Origin: Streptomyces sp. SAI-135
GTDB lineage: Bacteria > Actinomycetota > Actinomycetes > Streptomycetales > Streptomycetaceae
Direction: 5' to 3'
DNA: 64,000 nt
Assembly (NCBI RefSeq): GCF_029893805.1
Contig: NZ_JARXYP010000002.1
Coordinates: forward strand, 1,116,001-1,180,000
Shown: piece after piece, positions 1 to 8,345 of the stretch
Position numbering within the stretch: position 1 is the first letter of the stretch
How the letters are laid out: the number at the start of each line of letters is the position of its first letter
Translations under genes and position numbers: made by a program
The notes under the pieces: generated by a model
Told to the model about the DNA's origin: nothing
The model's database searches: none
Seen by the model: only the letters and a program-made list of their open reading frames with translations

Positions 1-1250
1 CGGGGCGCCGCCGCGGCCACGGCCCGCAGACCCGCGACGCAGATCAGCCGGCTGTGGGTCCACATCCGGTCGCTCAGCTCCCAGATCCCCGCGTCGGGTC
101 GACGCCACCGCTCGGCGACCGCCCGCACGGCGATCTCCACGGCCTTCCAGTGGCCCTCGTCCAGCCGCCCGTGGCGTTCGGCGGCCGCGAGCAGGAGCAG
201 CGCCTCGCCGAAGCAGTCGAGCTGGAACTGCTCGCGGACCTGGTTGCCGACGCGGTCGAAGCCGCCCGGGTAGCCGGGCAGGTCGAGTGCGCGCTGCGCG
301 GGCACGGGATCGCCGTGCACGGTGTAGGCCGGGGCCAGGCGGGACCCGTCCGCGTGCAGGCGCGCGGTGACGAAGCCGACGGCGTTGTCGAGGAGGTCGT
401 GGGCGCCGACGGCGGCGGCGGCCTGGCCGGCGTAGCTCTGGTCGCGGATCCACACGTACCGGTAGTCGTAGTTGCGGCCCTCCTCGGCGCGCTCGGGGAG
501 GCTGGTGGTGGCCGCCGCGACCATGCCGCCGCCCCGGGTGGTGAGGCCGCGCAGGACGGCGTAGGCCCGGCGTGCGTCGCGGGGGGCGACGGTATTGCCG
601 AGCGCGGGGACCGTCTCGTGCCAGGCGGCTTCGGTGGCGGCCCAGGCCTGCTCGGGCTTCGGTGCCTCCGCCGGGAGGGGGGAGACGGCGCACTCCAGGA
701 CCAGGTCGTGCCGCTCGCCGGGCTCCAGCTCGATCTCCCCGGTCAGACCCCGCTCCCCCGCGACGGCCCGTGGTGCTCCCTGCCAGCGCAGCCGGTGCCG
801 GCCGGTGCGCAGCTCCCACACCCCGTCGTCGCCACGGCGCACCGAGCCCGGGTCGACCGGTGTCGCGCCGTAGCCGCTGCGCGGGTCCAGGACGACGGAG
901 ACCCGGGCGGGGCCGTCCACCGCGCGCAGCTGCCGCAGCAGGACGAGCCGGTCCGGGTCGCCGGGGAAGGCCAGCGCCTCACGGCACTCGACGATCCCGC
1001 CGTCGGTGACCCAGCGGCTGCGCCAGATGAGCGTGCCCTCTTCGTAGTAGCCGCCGAAGACGTACCGCCCGGCGGGAGTGACGGCGTACACGCCCCGCCC
1101 ACCGACCAGACCGGCGAAGACCGCCTCGTCGTGCCAGGTGGGCGCACACAGCCACGCGATGGCGCCGTCGGGCCCGATGAGCGCCCCGCGCTCACCGTCG
1201 GCCAGCAGCGCGTAGTCGTGCAGTGCGTGGGGCGGGAAGGGGGTGCTCAT
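1..1250 (-). CDS. GH15-family glycosidase (glucoamylase/trehalase-like), 3' end outside window
   Basis: About 416 N-terminal codons are visible; the gene runs off the left edge. The translation from ATG at 1250 begins MSTPFPPHALHDYALLADGE and carries the all-beta N-terminal domain of bacterial GH15 proteins (GPDGAIAWLCAP). It then enters the (alpha/alpha)6 barrel with the characteristic stretch RNYDYRYVWIRDQSY. Family members hydrolyse alpha-glucosidic bonds (glucoamylase or trehalase); the substrate cannot be set from this part. No signal peptide is seen, so it is probably cytoplasmic. The catalytic acids lie in the missing C-terminal half. The RBS is weak (GCAGGG). Confidence 0.85.
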   Translation of the reverse strand, partial: MSTPFPPHALHDYALLADGERGALIGPDGAIAWLCAPTWHDEAVFAGLVGGRGVYAVTPAGRYVFGGYYEEGTLIWRSRWVTDGGIVECREALAFPGDPDRLVLLRQLRAVDGPARVSVVLDPRSGYGATPVDPGSVRRGDDGVWELRTGRHRLRWQGAPRAVAGERGLTGEIELEPGERHDLVLECAVSPLPAEAPKPEQAWAATEAAWHETVPALGNTVAPRDARRAYAVLRGLTTRGGGMVAAATTSLPERAEEGRNYDYRYVWIRDQSYAGQAAAAVGAHDLLDNAVGFVTARLHADGSRLAPAYTVHGDPVPAQRALDLPGYPGGFDRVGNQVREQFQLDCFGEALLLLAAAERHGRLDEGHWKAVEIAVRAVAERWRRPDAGIWELSDRMWTHSRLICVAGLRAVAAAAP

Positions 1251-1606
1251 GCCCTGCGGGTACCCAGGGGGTGACATGGCCAACGACCGGTCGCGCGTCG
1301 CCCTGCCCCGCTGAAGCACCGGCCCGCGCCCCTTGCGGAAGCACCGGGCGCCGGTGTGGCGGGCGTCGGCCCTGCGCGAGGCCGGGCTTCCCCCTTGTCT
1401 GTCCACCCGGCTCCGGAGAGTTCCTGAGCCCGCACTCCTGACAGGCAACCAAGCCCGGCCCGACCAGAAGCACCGGACGACCCGATCGACCGTGGGCGCC
1501 CGGCTCCACCGCCGTGCTCGACCGCCCTCCCTGCACCCACGGCTCTGGCCCGTCCCACACCCGCAGGCTCGCCGCACGCCGGAACCGGCGAAGGAGGTGT
1601 CCCGAA

Positions 1607-1783
1607 GTAGAGGCTGAGCAGGACGAAGAAGCCGATCTGGAGGACCTCTACCGCTACCTCACCACACGCGTCGCGGCCGTCCCCGGCATCGACGCCTACA
1701 GCGTCAGCATCCGCGTCCGCCGCCTCAAACAGGCCGCGTCCCTCATCGCCCACGGCCGGCTGATCCCTCCGGGCCCGGCGTGA
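1607..1783 (+). other. Orphan 58-codon reading frame, possibly a start-less gene remnant
   Basis: A strong Shine-Dalgarno (AAGGAGG, 1591-1597) sits 9 nt before a GTA codon at 1607. That codon opens a frame reading (V)EAEQDEEADLEDLYRYLTT and ending GRLIPPGPA at 1783. Its composition is protein-like (acidic start, amphipathic middle with RVRRLKQ), unlike the Pro/Arg-rich noise around it. GTA is not a normal start; one transition from GTG would explain a lost start. No family recognised. Apart from this frame and the operator at 1909, the 704-bp gap 1251-1954 shows nothing I can name. Confidence 0.3.
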
Positions 1784-1908
1784 GGGCGTCCGGGGACCGA
1801 CGACCACCCGCGCCGTCCGCGAACCCCCGGATCGGCAGCCGCCGCCAACTGCTTCTCCCCTCCCAGACGTTGACCCGCCCCCGGCACCACAGCAGAATGA
1901 CCCCGCCC

Positions 1909-1926
1909 TTTGAGAGCGCTCTCAAA
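1909..1926. promoter_or_regulatory. LacI-family operator-like palindrome
   Basis: TTTGAGAGCGCTCTCAAA is a perfect 18-bp palindrome centred on GCGC, 28 bp before the start of the Tat-exported protein. Streptomyces LacI-type sugar regulators bind palindromes of the form GGGAGCGCTCCC (CebR-type) or closely related ones, so a carbohydrate-responsive repressor is inferred. The regulator is not encoded next door. Confidence 0.65.
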
Positions 1927-1954
1927 CCCGCGGCCCGTAACCCCGAGGAGACCC

Positions 1955-3328
1955 ATGAACGGCAGCCCCCGCCCACCCTTCAGCCGTCGTACGCTCGTCG
2001 GGGCCGGCCTCGGAGTCGCGGTGCTCGCCGCGGCCGGCGCCGGTACCGCGCAGGCGGCCCAGGGCACGTCCGCGGCCTCCGCACCCCGCCGCGCGCGGGC
2101 GTTCCTGGCCGCCGCCATGGACGCCTACCCTGACCACGGAACGATCCGGCTGACCCAGAGCTACACGGACCAGGCGGGACTGTTCAGCACGGCGTTCACG
2201 TACGACAACGCCCTCGCGGTCCTGGCCCATCTCACCTCCCCCGCGGGCGAGTCGCGGGCCGTGGCCCTCGGTGACGCGCTGCTGTACGCCCAGGCGCACG
2301 ACCCGGTGTACGACGACGACCGGCTGCGACAGGCCTACAACGTGGGGCCGTACACCTTCTACGACGGCTCCCCGCAGCCGGACGGGTTCGTCCGGGCGGA
2401 CGGCACGGCCAACGTCGGCTCGCAGTTCGGCTTCACCGGCACCGCCGTGGGCGACATGGCGTGGGCCGGCATCGCGCTCGCCGCGCTCGCCGGGCGGACC
2501 GGGGAGCGGCGGTTCCTGACCGGCGCGGTGCGCGTCGGTGAGTGGATCGAGCGGGTGGCGCGGACCGACGAACCGCTGGGCGGTTACAAGTTCGGGGTCG
2601 ACGGGGCCGACCGGAAACTGCCCTTCACCTCGACCGAGCACAACACCGACCTGGTCGGCCTGTTCGGGCGGCTCGCCCGGCTGACCGGGGACCCGGTCTG
2701 GCGGGAGCGTCGGGCGCGTGCCAGGGCCTTCGTCGAGAAGATGTGGGAGCCCTCGGGGGGCTTCTTCTACACCGGCACCAACGACGGCGTGACGATCAAC
2801 AGGTCGCCGGTCCCGGAGGACACCCAGACCTGGACCCATCTCGCCCTCGCCTCCCCGGCCCACTCCCGCTCCCTCGACTGGGCCGCGAGCGAGCTGGCCG
2901 TGCTGGACACGGCCGACCGCCCCAACAGCACGGTTCCCTCCGGTCAGTCGTACGCGGGTGTCACCTTCAGCTCCGCGAGCCTGCTGGCGAACGAGGGCGC
3001 CCCCATCGCCGACGGCCAGCCCAGACCGGACCGCAACGGCGTGTGGTTCGAGGGCACCGCCCACCTCGCACTCGCGCTGCGCCACCGGGGACACGCCGGT
3101 GACGAGAAGCGCGCCCGCCGCCTGCTCGCCTCGGTCGAGCGCGCCCAGGACCTCCTCGGCGGCGCCCAGGCCGTCGGCGGCGCGGCCCTGCCGACCCGCT
3201 CCGGGGTCGTCTCGGCGAGCAGCCCGCTCGACACCGGTTTCGGGTTCGGCTACTACCCCTACCGGCACACCGGCGCCACCGCCTGGTACCTCCTGGCCGC
3301 GGCCCGCGCCAATCCGCTGCGGGGCTGA
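1955..3328 (+). CDS. Tat-exported hydrolase-like protein (six-hairpin glycosidase fold suspected)
   Basis: 457 aa. The ATG at 1955 follows SD GAGGAG (1945-1950) and gives a Tat signal peptide: SRRTLVGAGLG, a hydrophobic stretch, then AQAA. Starts upstream at 1910 lie inside the operator and have no RBS. The mature part has aromatic, repeat-like segments (TYDNALAVLAHL, FTSTEHNTDLVGLFGRL, FEGTAHLALALRHRG) typical of (alpha/alpha)6-barrel proteins acting on sugars, but I cannot place a GH family or catalytic residues. Export plus a LacI-type operator suggests an extracellular polysaccharide or oligosaccharide enzyme; this is inference. Confidence 0.8.
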   Translation: MNGSPRPPFSRRTLVGAGLGVAVLAAAGAGTAQAAQGTSAASAPRRARAFLAAAMDAYPDHGTIRLTQSYTDQAGLFSTAFTYDNALAVLAHLTSPAGESRAVALGDALLYAQAHDPVYDDDRLRQAYNVGPYTFYDGSPQPDGFVRADGTANVGSQFGFTGTAVGDMAWAGIALAALAGRTGERRFLTGAVRVGEWIERVARTDEPLGGYKFGVDGADRKLPFTSTEHNTDLVGLFGRLARLTGDPVWRERRARARAFVEKMWEPSGGFFYTGTNDGVTINRSPVPEDTQTWTHLALASPAHSRSLDWAASELAVLDTADRPNSTVPSGQSYAGVTFSSASLLANEGAPIADGQPRPDRNGVWFEGTAHLALALRHRGHAGDEKRARRLLASVERAQDLLGGAQAVGGAALPTRSGVVSASSPLDTGFGFGYYPYRHTGATAWYLLAAARANPLRG

Positions 3329-4004
3329 CGCCCTCTCCACCCGACGGGTCCGCCGAACTCCCGTAACCCTGGAGGGCTTTCTTCCTTCCCCCCGAGGACG
3401 CCGTGGCCAGGTGGCGCCGGCGCAGACGGTCGGCTATCCGGCGGCGGCCGGCACGCCGGGCGCGGTGCTCACACCCTGACCTTGACGACGGGGAGCGACT
3501 TGGTCTTCAGCCGGCCGAACAGGCTGCTGAAGTGGCCGCACAGCTGGGTCCCGGAGGCACGGTCCTCCCTCACGCTCCTCGTCGTCGACCAGCAGGATCG
3601 ACGGGCAGTCGGGCAGTCGGGCAGTCGGGCAGTCGGGCAGTCGGGCAGGAACCGGATCACCCGCATCTGGATGTCGATCCGCCGATGGCTCCGGCGTGCC
3701 GGGCGAGGTCCATGACCCGGGCGAGATGCGGAAGAGAGCGCGAAGCCGCGCACGACAAGGGGTTCACGGCCGTGGACGCCGGGAGACGGCGACGCAGTTG
3801 CGGCCGGCTCCGTTTCGATGGGCACCGGGCACGCCCGGGTTCCTCCGCCCCCGTGACCTGCACTGCCACAAGGCCGATACTGCCCATAGGGGCACTCCTG
3901 CTTCCGGCCGCCGCAAACCGCCAAGATCGCCTACTGGCCACACCGGTCCCAAACTGTTAGAACGCAGACCACGAGCCCATCCCTCGCTCCACCCGGAGGT
4001 AGCC
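3329..4004. other. 676-bp gene-poor region with possible decayed sequence
   Basis: Between the Tat protein and dhaK no frame looks like an intact gene. On the minus strand a tail reading CGHFSSLFGRLKTKSLPVVKVRV ends at a stop at 3469-3471 and is less Arg/Pro-rich than noise. Upstream of it the frame runs through the octanucleotide repeat at 3602. This could be the end of a decayed gene; no family recognised. The dhaK RBS lies at 3995-4000. Confidence 0.3.
3602..3648. repeat. 8-bp tandem repeat (CGGGCAGT), 5.9 copies
   Basis: Five perfect copies of CGGGCAGT plus seven bases of a sixth. Eight is not a multiple of three, so a change in copy number would shift any frame that crosses it. It lies in a region without a recognisable gene. 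Confidence 0.95.
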
Positions 4005-4997
4005 ATGAAGATGCTGATCAACGTCCCGGAAACCGTGGTCGCGGACGCCCTGCGCGGGATGGCGGCCGCCCATCCGGAGTTGACCGTGGACGTCGAGAAC
4101 CGGGTGATCGTACGGCGGGACGCCCCCGTGGCGGGGAAGGTCGCCCTGATCTCCGGCGGCGGCTCCGGGCACGAGCCGCTGCACGGCGGTTTCGTCGGAC
4201 CCGGCATGCTCTCCGCGGCCTGTCCCGGCGAGGTGTTCACCTCTCCGGTGCCGGACCAGATGGTGCGGGCGGCGGCCGCCGTGGACAGCGGGGCGGGGGT
4301 GCTGTTCATCGTGAAGAACTACACGGGTGACGTGCTCAACTTCGACATGGCGGCCGAACTCGCCGAGGACGAGGGCATCCAGGTCGCCAAGGTGCTGGTC
4401 AACGACGACGTGGCGGTGACCGACAGCCTCTACACGGCCGGCCGGCGGGGCACCGGCGCCACGCTGTTCGTGGAGAAGATCGCGGGGGCCGCGGCGGAGG
4501 AGGGGCAGCCGCTGGAGCGGGTCGAGGCGGTCGCCCGGCAGATCAACGAGAGCTCCCGCAGCTTCGGTGTCGCGCTGAGCGCGTGCACCACGCCCGCCAA
4601 GGGCAGTCCCACCTTCGACCTCCCGGCCGGTGAGCTGGAGCTCGGCGTCGGCATCCACGGCGAGCCCGGCCGGGAACGCCGGGCGATGATGACCTCGCGC
4701 GAGATCGCCGACTTCTCGGTGCACGCGATCCTGGACGACATGAGCCCGCGCAACCCCGTGCTCGTCCTGGTCAACGGCATGGGAGCCACCCCGCTCCTGG
4801 AGCTGTACGGATTCAACGCCGAGGTGCAGCGGGTGCTCGCCGACCGCGGGGTCGCCGTGGCCCGCACCCTGGTCGGCAACTACGTCACCTCGCTCGACAT
4901 GGCCGGTGCCTCGGTCACCCTGTGCCAGGTGGACGAGGAGCTGCTGCGCCTGTGGGACGCGCCGGTGCGGACGCCGGGGCTGCGCTGGGGAGTGTGA
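4005..4997 (+). CDS. dhaK: Dihydroxyacetone kinase subunit DhaK
   Basis: 330 aa. Binds dihydroxyacetone through a covalent hemiaminal to a histidine; the sequence has GVGIHGEPG with His218, the position expected for the family. SGGGSGHEPLHGGFVG near residue 50 is the other signature. It works with DhaL, which carries ADP/ATP, and DhaM, which passes phosphate from the PTS, to make DHA phosphate in the cytoplasm. ATG at 4005 chosen for SD GGAGGT 4 nt upstream; in-frame sequence further upstream is not protein-like. First gene of dhaKLM, 37 bp before dhaL. Confidence 0.97.
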   Translation: MKMLINVPETVVADALRGMAAAHPELTVDVENRVIVRRDAPVAGKVALISGGGSGHEPLHGGFVGPGMLSAACPGEVFTSPVPDQMVRAAAAVDSGAGVLFIVKNYTGDVLNFDMAAELAEDEGIQVAKVLVNDDVAVTDSLYTAGRRGTGATLFVEKIAGAAAEEGQPLERVEAVARQINESSRSFGVALSACTTPAKGSPTFDLPAGELELGVGIHGEPGRERRAMMTSREIADFSVHAILDDMSPRNPVLVLVNGMGATPLLELYGFNAEVQRVLADRGVAVARTLVGNYVTSLDMAGASVTLCQVDEELLRLWDAPVRTPGLRWGV

Positions 4998-5034
4998 GCA
5001 AGCGATCAACGTACCGACCATGCAAGGAGATCCA

Positions 5035-5634
5035 GTGCTCGACGCCGACTTCTTCCGCCGTTGGATGACGGCGACCGCCGCCTCTGTCGACCGTGAGGCG
5101 GAACGGCTCACCGCCCTCGACTCCCCCATCGGGGACGCCGACCACGGCAGCAACCTCCAGCGCGGTTTCACCGCTGTCGGCACGGCCCTGGAGAAGGAGG
5201 CCCCGGACACGCCCGGCGCGGTCGCCGTCCTGGCCGGCCGCACGCTCATCTCGACGGTGGGCGGTGCTTCGGGGCCCCTGTACGGAACCCTGCTGCGGCG
5301 GACCGGCAAGGCGCTCGGGGACGCCGCCGAGGTCAGTGCCGAGCAGCTCACCGACGCGCTGCGGGCGGGGGTGGAGGCGGTCATGACGCTGGGCGGGGCC
5401 GCCCCGGGCGACAAGACCATGGTCGACGCCCTGGTGCCGGCCGTCGAGGCGCTCGGCTCCGGCTTCGCCGCGGCACGGACGGCCGCCGAGGAAGGTGCCC
5501 TGGCCACCACGCCGTTGCAGGCCCGCAAGGGCCGGGCGAGTTATCTCGGCGAGCGCAGCATCGGGCACCAGGACCCGGGCGCGACCTCGGCCGCCCTGCT
5601 GATCGCCGCACTCGCGGAGGCCGCTGGTGAGTGA
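5035..5634 (+). CDS. dhaL: Dihydroxyacetone kinase subunit DhaL
   Basis: 199 aa. Nucleotide-binding subunit whose tightly bound ADP is rephosphorylated by DhaM and phosphorylates DHA on DhaK. The motif DSPIGDADHGSN holds the Mg-ADP aspartates; GGASGPLYG and APGDKTMVDAL follow as in the family. The GTG at 5035 is preferred because AAGGAG (5023-5028) lies 6 nt before it; the in-frame ATG at 5020 overlaps that RBS. Overlaps dhaM by 8 bp. Confidence 0.96.
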   Translation: MLDADFFRRWMTATAASVDREAERLTALDSPIGDADHGSNLQRGFTAVGTALEKEAPDTPGAVAVLAGRTLISTVGGASGPLYGTLLRRTGKALGDAAEVSAEQLTDALRAGVEAVMTLGGAAPGDKTMVDALVPAVEALGSGFAAARTAAEEGALATTPLQARKGRASYLGERSIGHQDPGATSAALLIAALAEAAGE

Positions 5635-6037
5635 CGGGAAGCTGGTCGGGATCGTGCTGGTGTCGCACAGCGCGGAGGTGGCCGCGTCCGTGGCGGAGCT
5701 GGCGAAGGGACTCGCGGGCGGCGGCACGGAGGTGCCCGTCGCCGCGGCCGGGGGCACCGAGGGCGGCGGGCTCGGCACGAGTGCGGAGCTGATCGCCGGT
5801 GCGGCCGCCGCCGTGGACCGGGGCGCCGGGGTCGCCGTCCTGACGGACCTCGGCAGTGCGGTGCTCACCGTCAAGGCGCTGCTGGCGGAGGGGGACGAAC
5901 TCCCGGCGGGCACACGGCTGGTGGACGCCCCCTTCGTCGAGGGCGCGGTGGCCGCGGTCGTCACGGCGGCCACCGGGGCGGACCTCGCGGCGGTGGAGGC
6001 GGCGGCCGCGGAGGCGTACGGCTACCGCAAGGTGTGA
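5627..6037 (+). CDS. dhaM: PTS-dependent dihydroxyacetone kinase phosphotransferase subunit DhaM
   Basis: 136 aa, a single EIIA-man-like domain without the HPr and EI-like domains of E. coli DhaM. GIVLVSHSAEVA near the N-terminus carries the phosphorylatable His14. Its presence shows the kinase is PEP-dependent, taking phosphate from HPr, rather than ATP-dependent. GTG start inside the end of dhaL, implying translational coupling. Confidence 0.95.
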   Translation: MSDGKLVGIVLVSHSAEVAASVAELAKGLAGGGTEVPVAAAGGTEGGGLGTSAELIAGAAAAVDRGAGVAVLTDLGSAVLTVKALLAEGDELPAGTRLVDAPFVEGAVAAVVTAATGADLAAVEAAAAEAYGYRKV

Positions 6038-6079
6038 CCGCCGCCCCTGCCCACGACGGCCGGCCGGAGTCGGCGCTCC

Positions 6080-6144
6080 GGCGGCTCACGGCGGCTCACG
6101 GCGGCTCACGGCGGCTCACGGCGGCTCACGGCGGCTCACGGCGG
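6080..6144. repeat. 10-bp tandem repeat (GCGGCTCACG), about 6 copies
   Basis: Six perfect copies at 6081-6140 with partial flanking units. It fills the 109-bp gap between the convergent ends of dhaM and the chitosanase and stops 2 bp before the chitosanase stop codon. No terminator hairpin is visible in this gap. Confidence 0.95.
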
Positions 6145-6146
6145 GA

Positions 6147-6845
6147 TCATTTCTCCTGCACGAACAGTCTCGCGAGACGTTCCCCCGTGGCGACGGCGGC
6201 GGCATGGTCCTCGATCGGCTTCACCTGCGTGTTCCTGAAGACGACGTAGGTGACGCCGGAGGGCGTGCCGCCGCCGCGCGGGTCGGGCCGGATGCCGAGG
6301 GCCTTGGCGGTGGCGTAGGACGCCTCGCCGATGATGTTGCCGGGCCCCACGTCACCGACCACGGCGTACTGCACCCGGTCCCCGAACACGACGGCCGCGA
6401 CCGCGCCGCCGCGCACCCCGTGCGCTCGGTAGTCCCAGATCCGGCTCGGGGCCGGCACCACGATGTAGGGCAGCCGCTCGGCACTCAGGTAACGGCCGTC
6501 GGACTGCTGGAAGGCGGTGGTGTCGGAGAACAGCGGGTCGGTGCGCCGGTTGCAGCGGCTGCCGGGCCGGCCGTCGCAGTCGATGTCCATGTCGGCCTTC
6601 CAGAAGACGGCCTCCTTGGTGCCGCAGACCGGGATGGTCGCGGCCGTGCCGTCGTCACTGCGGTAGCGGCCGCGTGAGACGGGTTCGCACGTGCGCGTCC
6701 TGGCCAGCAGGTCGGCGGCGGCGACCTGCCCCTCGCGCCGCACCACCGGCCCCGGCAGGCCGGCGACGGGCTCCACGGCGGGGGATGTCGTCGGGGCGAG
6801 CAGAGCGGCACTTGCCGCGGCCAGCGTCAGCGACTGGACACGCAC
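6147..6845 (-). CDS. Secreted GH75-type chitosanase
   Basis: 232 aa. From the GTG at 6845 the protein begins MRVQSLTLAAASAALLAPTT, a signal peptide ending near PAVEPVAG. The mature part matches GH75 (fungal-type) chitosanase layout: KADMDIDCDGRPGSRC, then a long middle, then VVGDVGPGNIIGEASYATAKALGI, which holds the presumed catalytic Asp and Glu, and a late VFRNTQV strand. It would hydrolyse beta-1,4 bonds of partly deacetylated chitosan outside the cell. A GAGG sequence about 10 nt upstream supports the GTG. Convergent with dhaM. Confidence 0.85.
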   Translation of the reverse strand: MRVQSLTLAAASAALLAPTTSPAVEPVAGLPGPVVRREGQVAAADLLARTRTCEPVSRGRYRSDDGTAATIPVCGTKEAVFWKADMDIDCDGRPGSRCNRRTDPLFSDTTAFQQSDGRYLSAERLPYIVVPAPSRIWDYRAHGVRGGAVAAVVFGDRVQYAVVGDVGPGNIIGEASYATAKALGIRPDPRGGGTPSGVTYVVFRNTQVKPIEDHAAAVATGERLARLFVQEK

Positions 6846-7151
6846 GATGAGGGACCCTCTCCTCGGGGGGCATTGACGGGCACTCAGCCCAATCTGATGC
6901 CGCTTCAGCCGGGAGGCCACCGCAGAGGGGCCGGACGGGGCAGGGGCCGGGGGCCCGGGCCCTCGACGAACCCCGGCCTCCCGGCCACCCGTGCGGCGCG
7001 GGGACAGCGACGACAGCGGTCCGCGCCGGCGGCACGAACTCCGGGTTTTTCGTGGCGAGTTCGGCCGTGAAGGTCCTCAGCATACGTAACGCTTCCGGGG
7101 CCGCCGCCCACGGTCGGCCCTCTTGCCGCGCGCAGGCACCCGGCGGCATAT

Positions 7152-7163
7152 TGGTCCGGACCA
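7152..7163. promoter_or_regulatory. DasR-like (dre-like) palindrome
   Basis: TGGTCCGGACCA is a perfect palindrome; with flanks it reads ATTGGTCCGGACCATT. The DasR-responsive element of Streptomyces is a 16-bp palindrome around TGGTCTAGACCA, so this matches except for the central two bases and the second position from each end. It lies 33 bp before the lipoprotein start and 307 bp from the chitosanase start. DasR controls chitin/GlcNAc genes, which fits the neighbour. The rest of the 350-bp divergent gap 6846-7195 shows nothing else. Confidence 0.45.
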
Positions 7164-7195
7164 TTGCGGTGGGGTCGTTCCGGGAGGGCAGAGAC

Positions 7196-8176
7196 GTGCG
7201 AGGCGTTCCGGTACCGCTGTTCCTGTGTGCCGCTCTCGTCCTCGTCGTCTCCTGCGGATGGGCCGGACCTGACGACGGCGAGAGCGGGCGGCTGCCCACC
7301 GCCCCGTTGGGCGTCACCGCCGCCGCGGGCAGCGCGACCAGCGTGCATGTGATGTGGAACGCCGCCGGCGCGGGAGTCGAGCGCTACGAGGTATATCGCG
7401 GCACCACCAAGGTCGAGGATGTGCCGGGTGCGCGGCACATGGTGGATGTCGTCAGGCTCAAGCCCGCCACCTCGTACGTCTTCACCGTGCGGGCCCGCGA
7501 CACCGAGGGGCGTCTCGGCCCGCCCAGCCAGGAGGTGCGGGCCACGACTCCGGCGGCCACGGCGGCGGACCGCTCGGCCCCGACCCGCCCCGGCGGGCTG
7601 CGGGGCCGGACGGCGGGCAGCCGGGCCGTCCAGCTGAGCTGGGCCGCCTCGGCGGACGACCGGGACGTGGTGTCGTACGACATCTATCAGGGCAGCACGA
7701 AGATCCACAGTGTGGGCGGCGAGCAGACGGCGGCCGTGGTCACCGGGCTGCGGCCGGGCACCCGCTACTCCTTCACCGTCCGGGCCCGGGACGCGGCGGA
7801 CAACCTGTCACCGGCCGGGGACACCGTCCGTCTGACCACCGCGGGCACCGACGACGGGCGGGACACGGCACCGACCGACTTCCGCGCGAGCACCCGGCGG
7901 GACGCCGACGGCGCGTACTACCTCGACCTGTCCTGGACACCGCCCCGGACGGACGGGGTCGTCACGGAGTACCAGGTCCGTCTCGACGGCAGGCCGGCCA
8001 CCTCGCTCGTGTTCGGCGGGACGCCGCCGAGCGGGAGGGCGACGTACGGCTTCTACCTGGGGCGTGCGGCCGGGGAGAGGCACCGGGTGCGGATCCGGGC
8101 GCGGCTGCCCGACGGCACCTGGGGCGGCCTGTCGGCGGAGCGGTCGGTGACGACGGGCGCCACGGCCCACCCCTGA
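7196..8176 (+). CDS. Lipoprotein with fibronectin type III domains
   Basis: 326 aa. The GTG at 7196 (SD GGAGGG, 8 nt) gives a lipoprotein signal with lipobox LVVSC, Cys20. Two clear FnIII domains (about 32-120 and 127-215) repeat the pattern SWxAxxxxxxVxxYxVYxGxTK ... GLxPGTRYSFTVRARD. A third, more divergent one (about 222-320) contains LDLSWTPPRTDGVVTEYQVRLDG. No catalytic domain. FnIII modules often accompany polysaccharide-degrading enzymes in Streptomyces; divergence from a chitosanase suggests a surface role in polymer binding, which is inference. Confidence 0.85.
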   Translation: MRGVPVPLFLCAALVLVVSCGWAGPDDGESGRLPTAPLGVTAAAGSATSVHVMWNAAGAGVERYEVYRGTTKVEDVPGARHMVDVVRLKPATSYVFTVRARDTEGRLGPPSQEVRATTPAATAADRSAPTRPGGLRGRTAGSRAVQLSWAASADDRDVVSYDIYQGSTKIHSVGGEQTAAVVTGLRPGTRYSFTVRARDAADNLSPAGDTVRLTTAGTDDGRDTAPTDFRASTRRDADGAYYLDLSWTPPRTDGVVTEYQVRLDGRPATSLVFGGTPPSGRATYGFYLGRAAGERHRVRIRARLPDGTWGGLSAERSVTTGATAHP

Positions 8177-8345
8177 CGGCCGGTCACGGCCGCGCGGTCG
8201 GACGGAGCGGTCCGTCACCTGTCCGGCGCAGCTCCGCGTGCGGGCCGGGCCCGGGGCACATTGGCTGTCCCTGAGGCAGCACGGACTTCCCCCACCTCGG
8301 CGGCGCCACGGATGTACCGCCAACCGTGCCGCCGGAGGGCAGTCC

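Noticed and set aside
6080-6144. CRISPR array.
   Set aside because: Units are contiguous 10-mers with no spacers; a simple tandem repeat.
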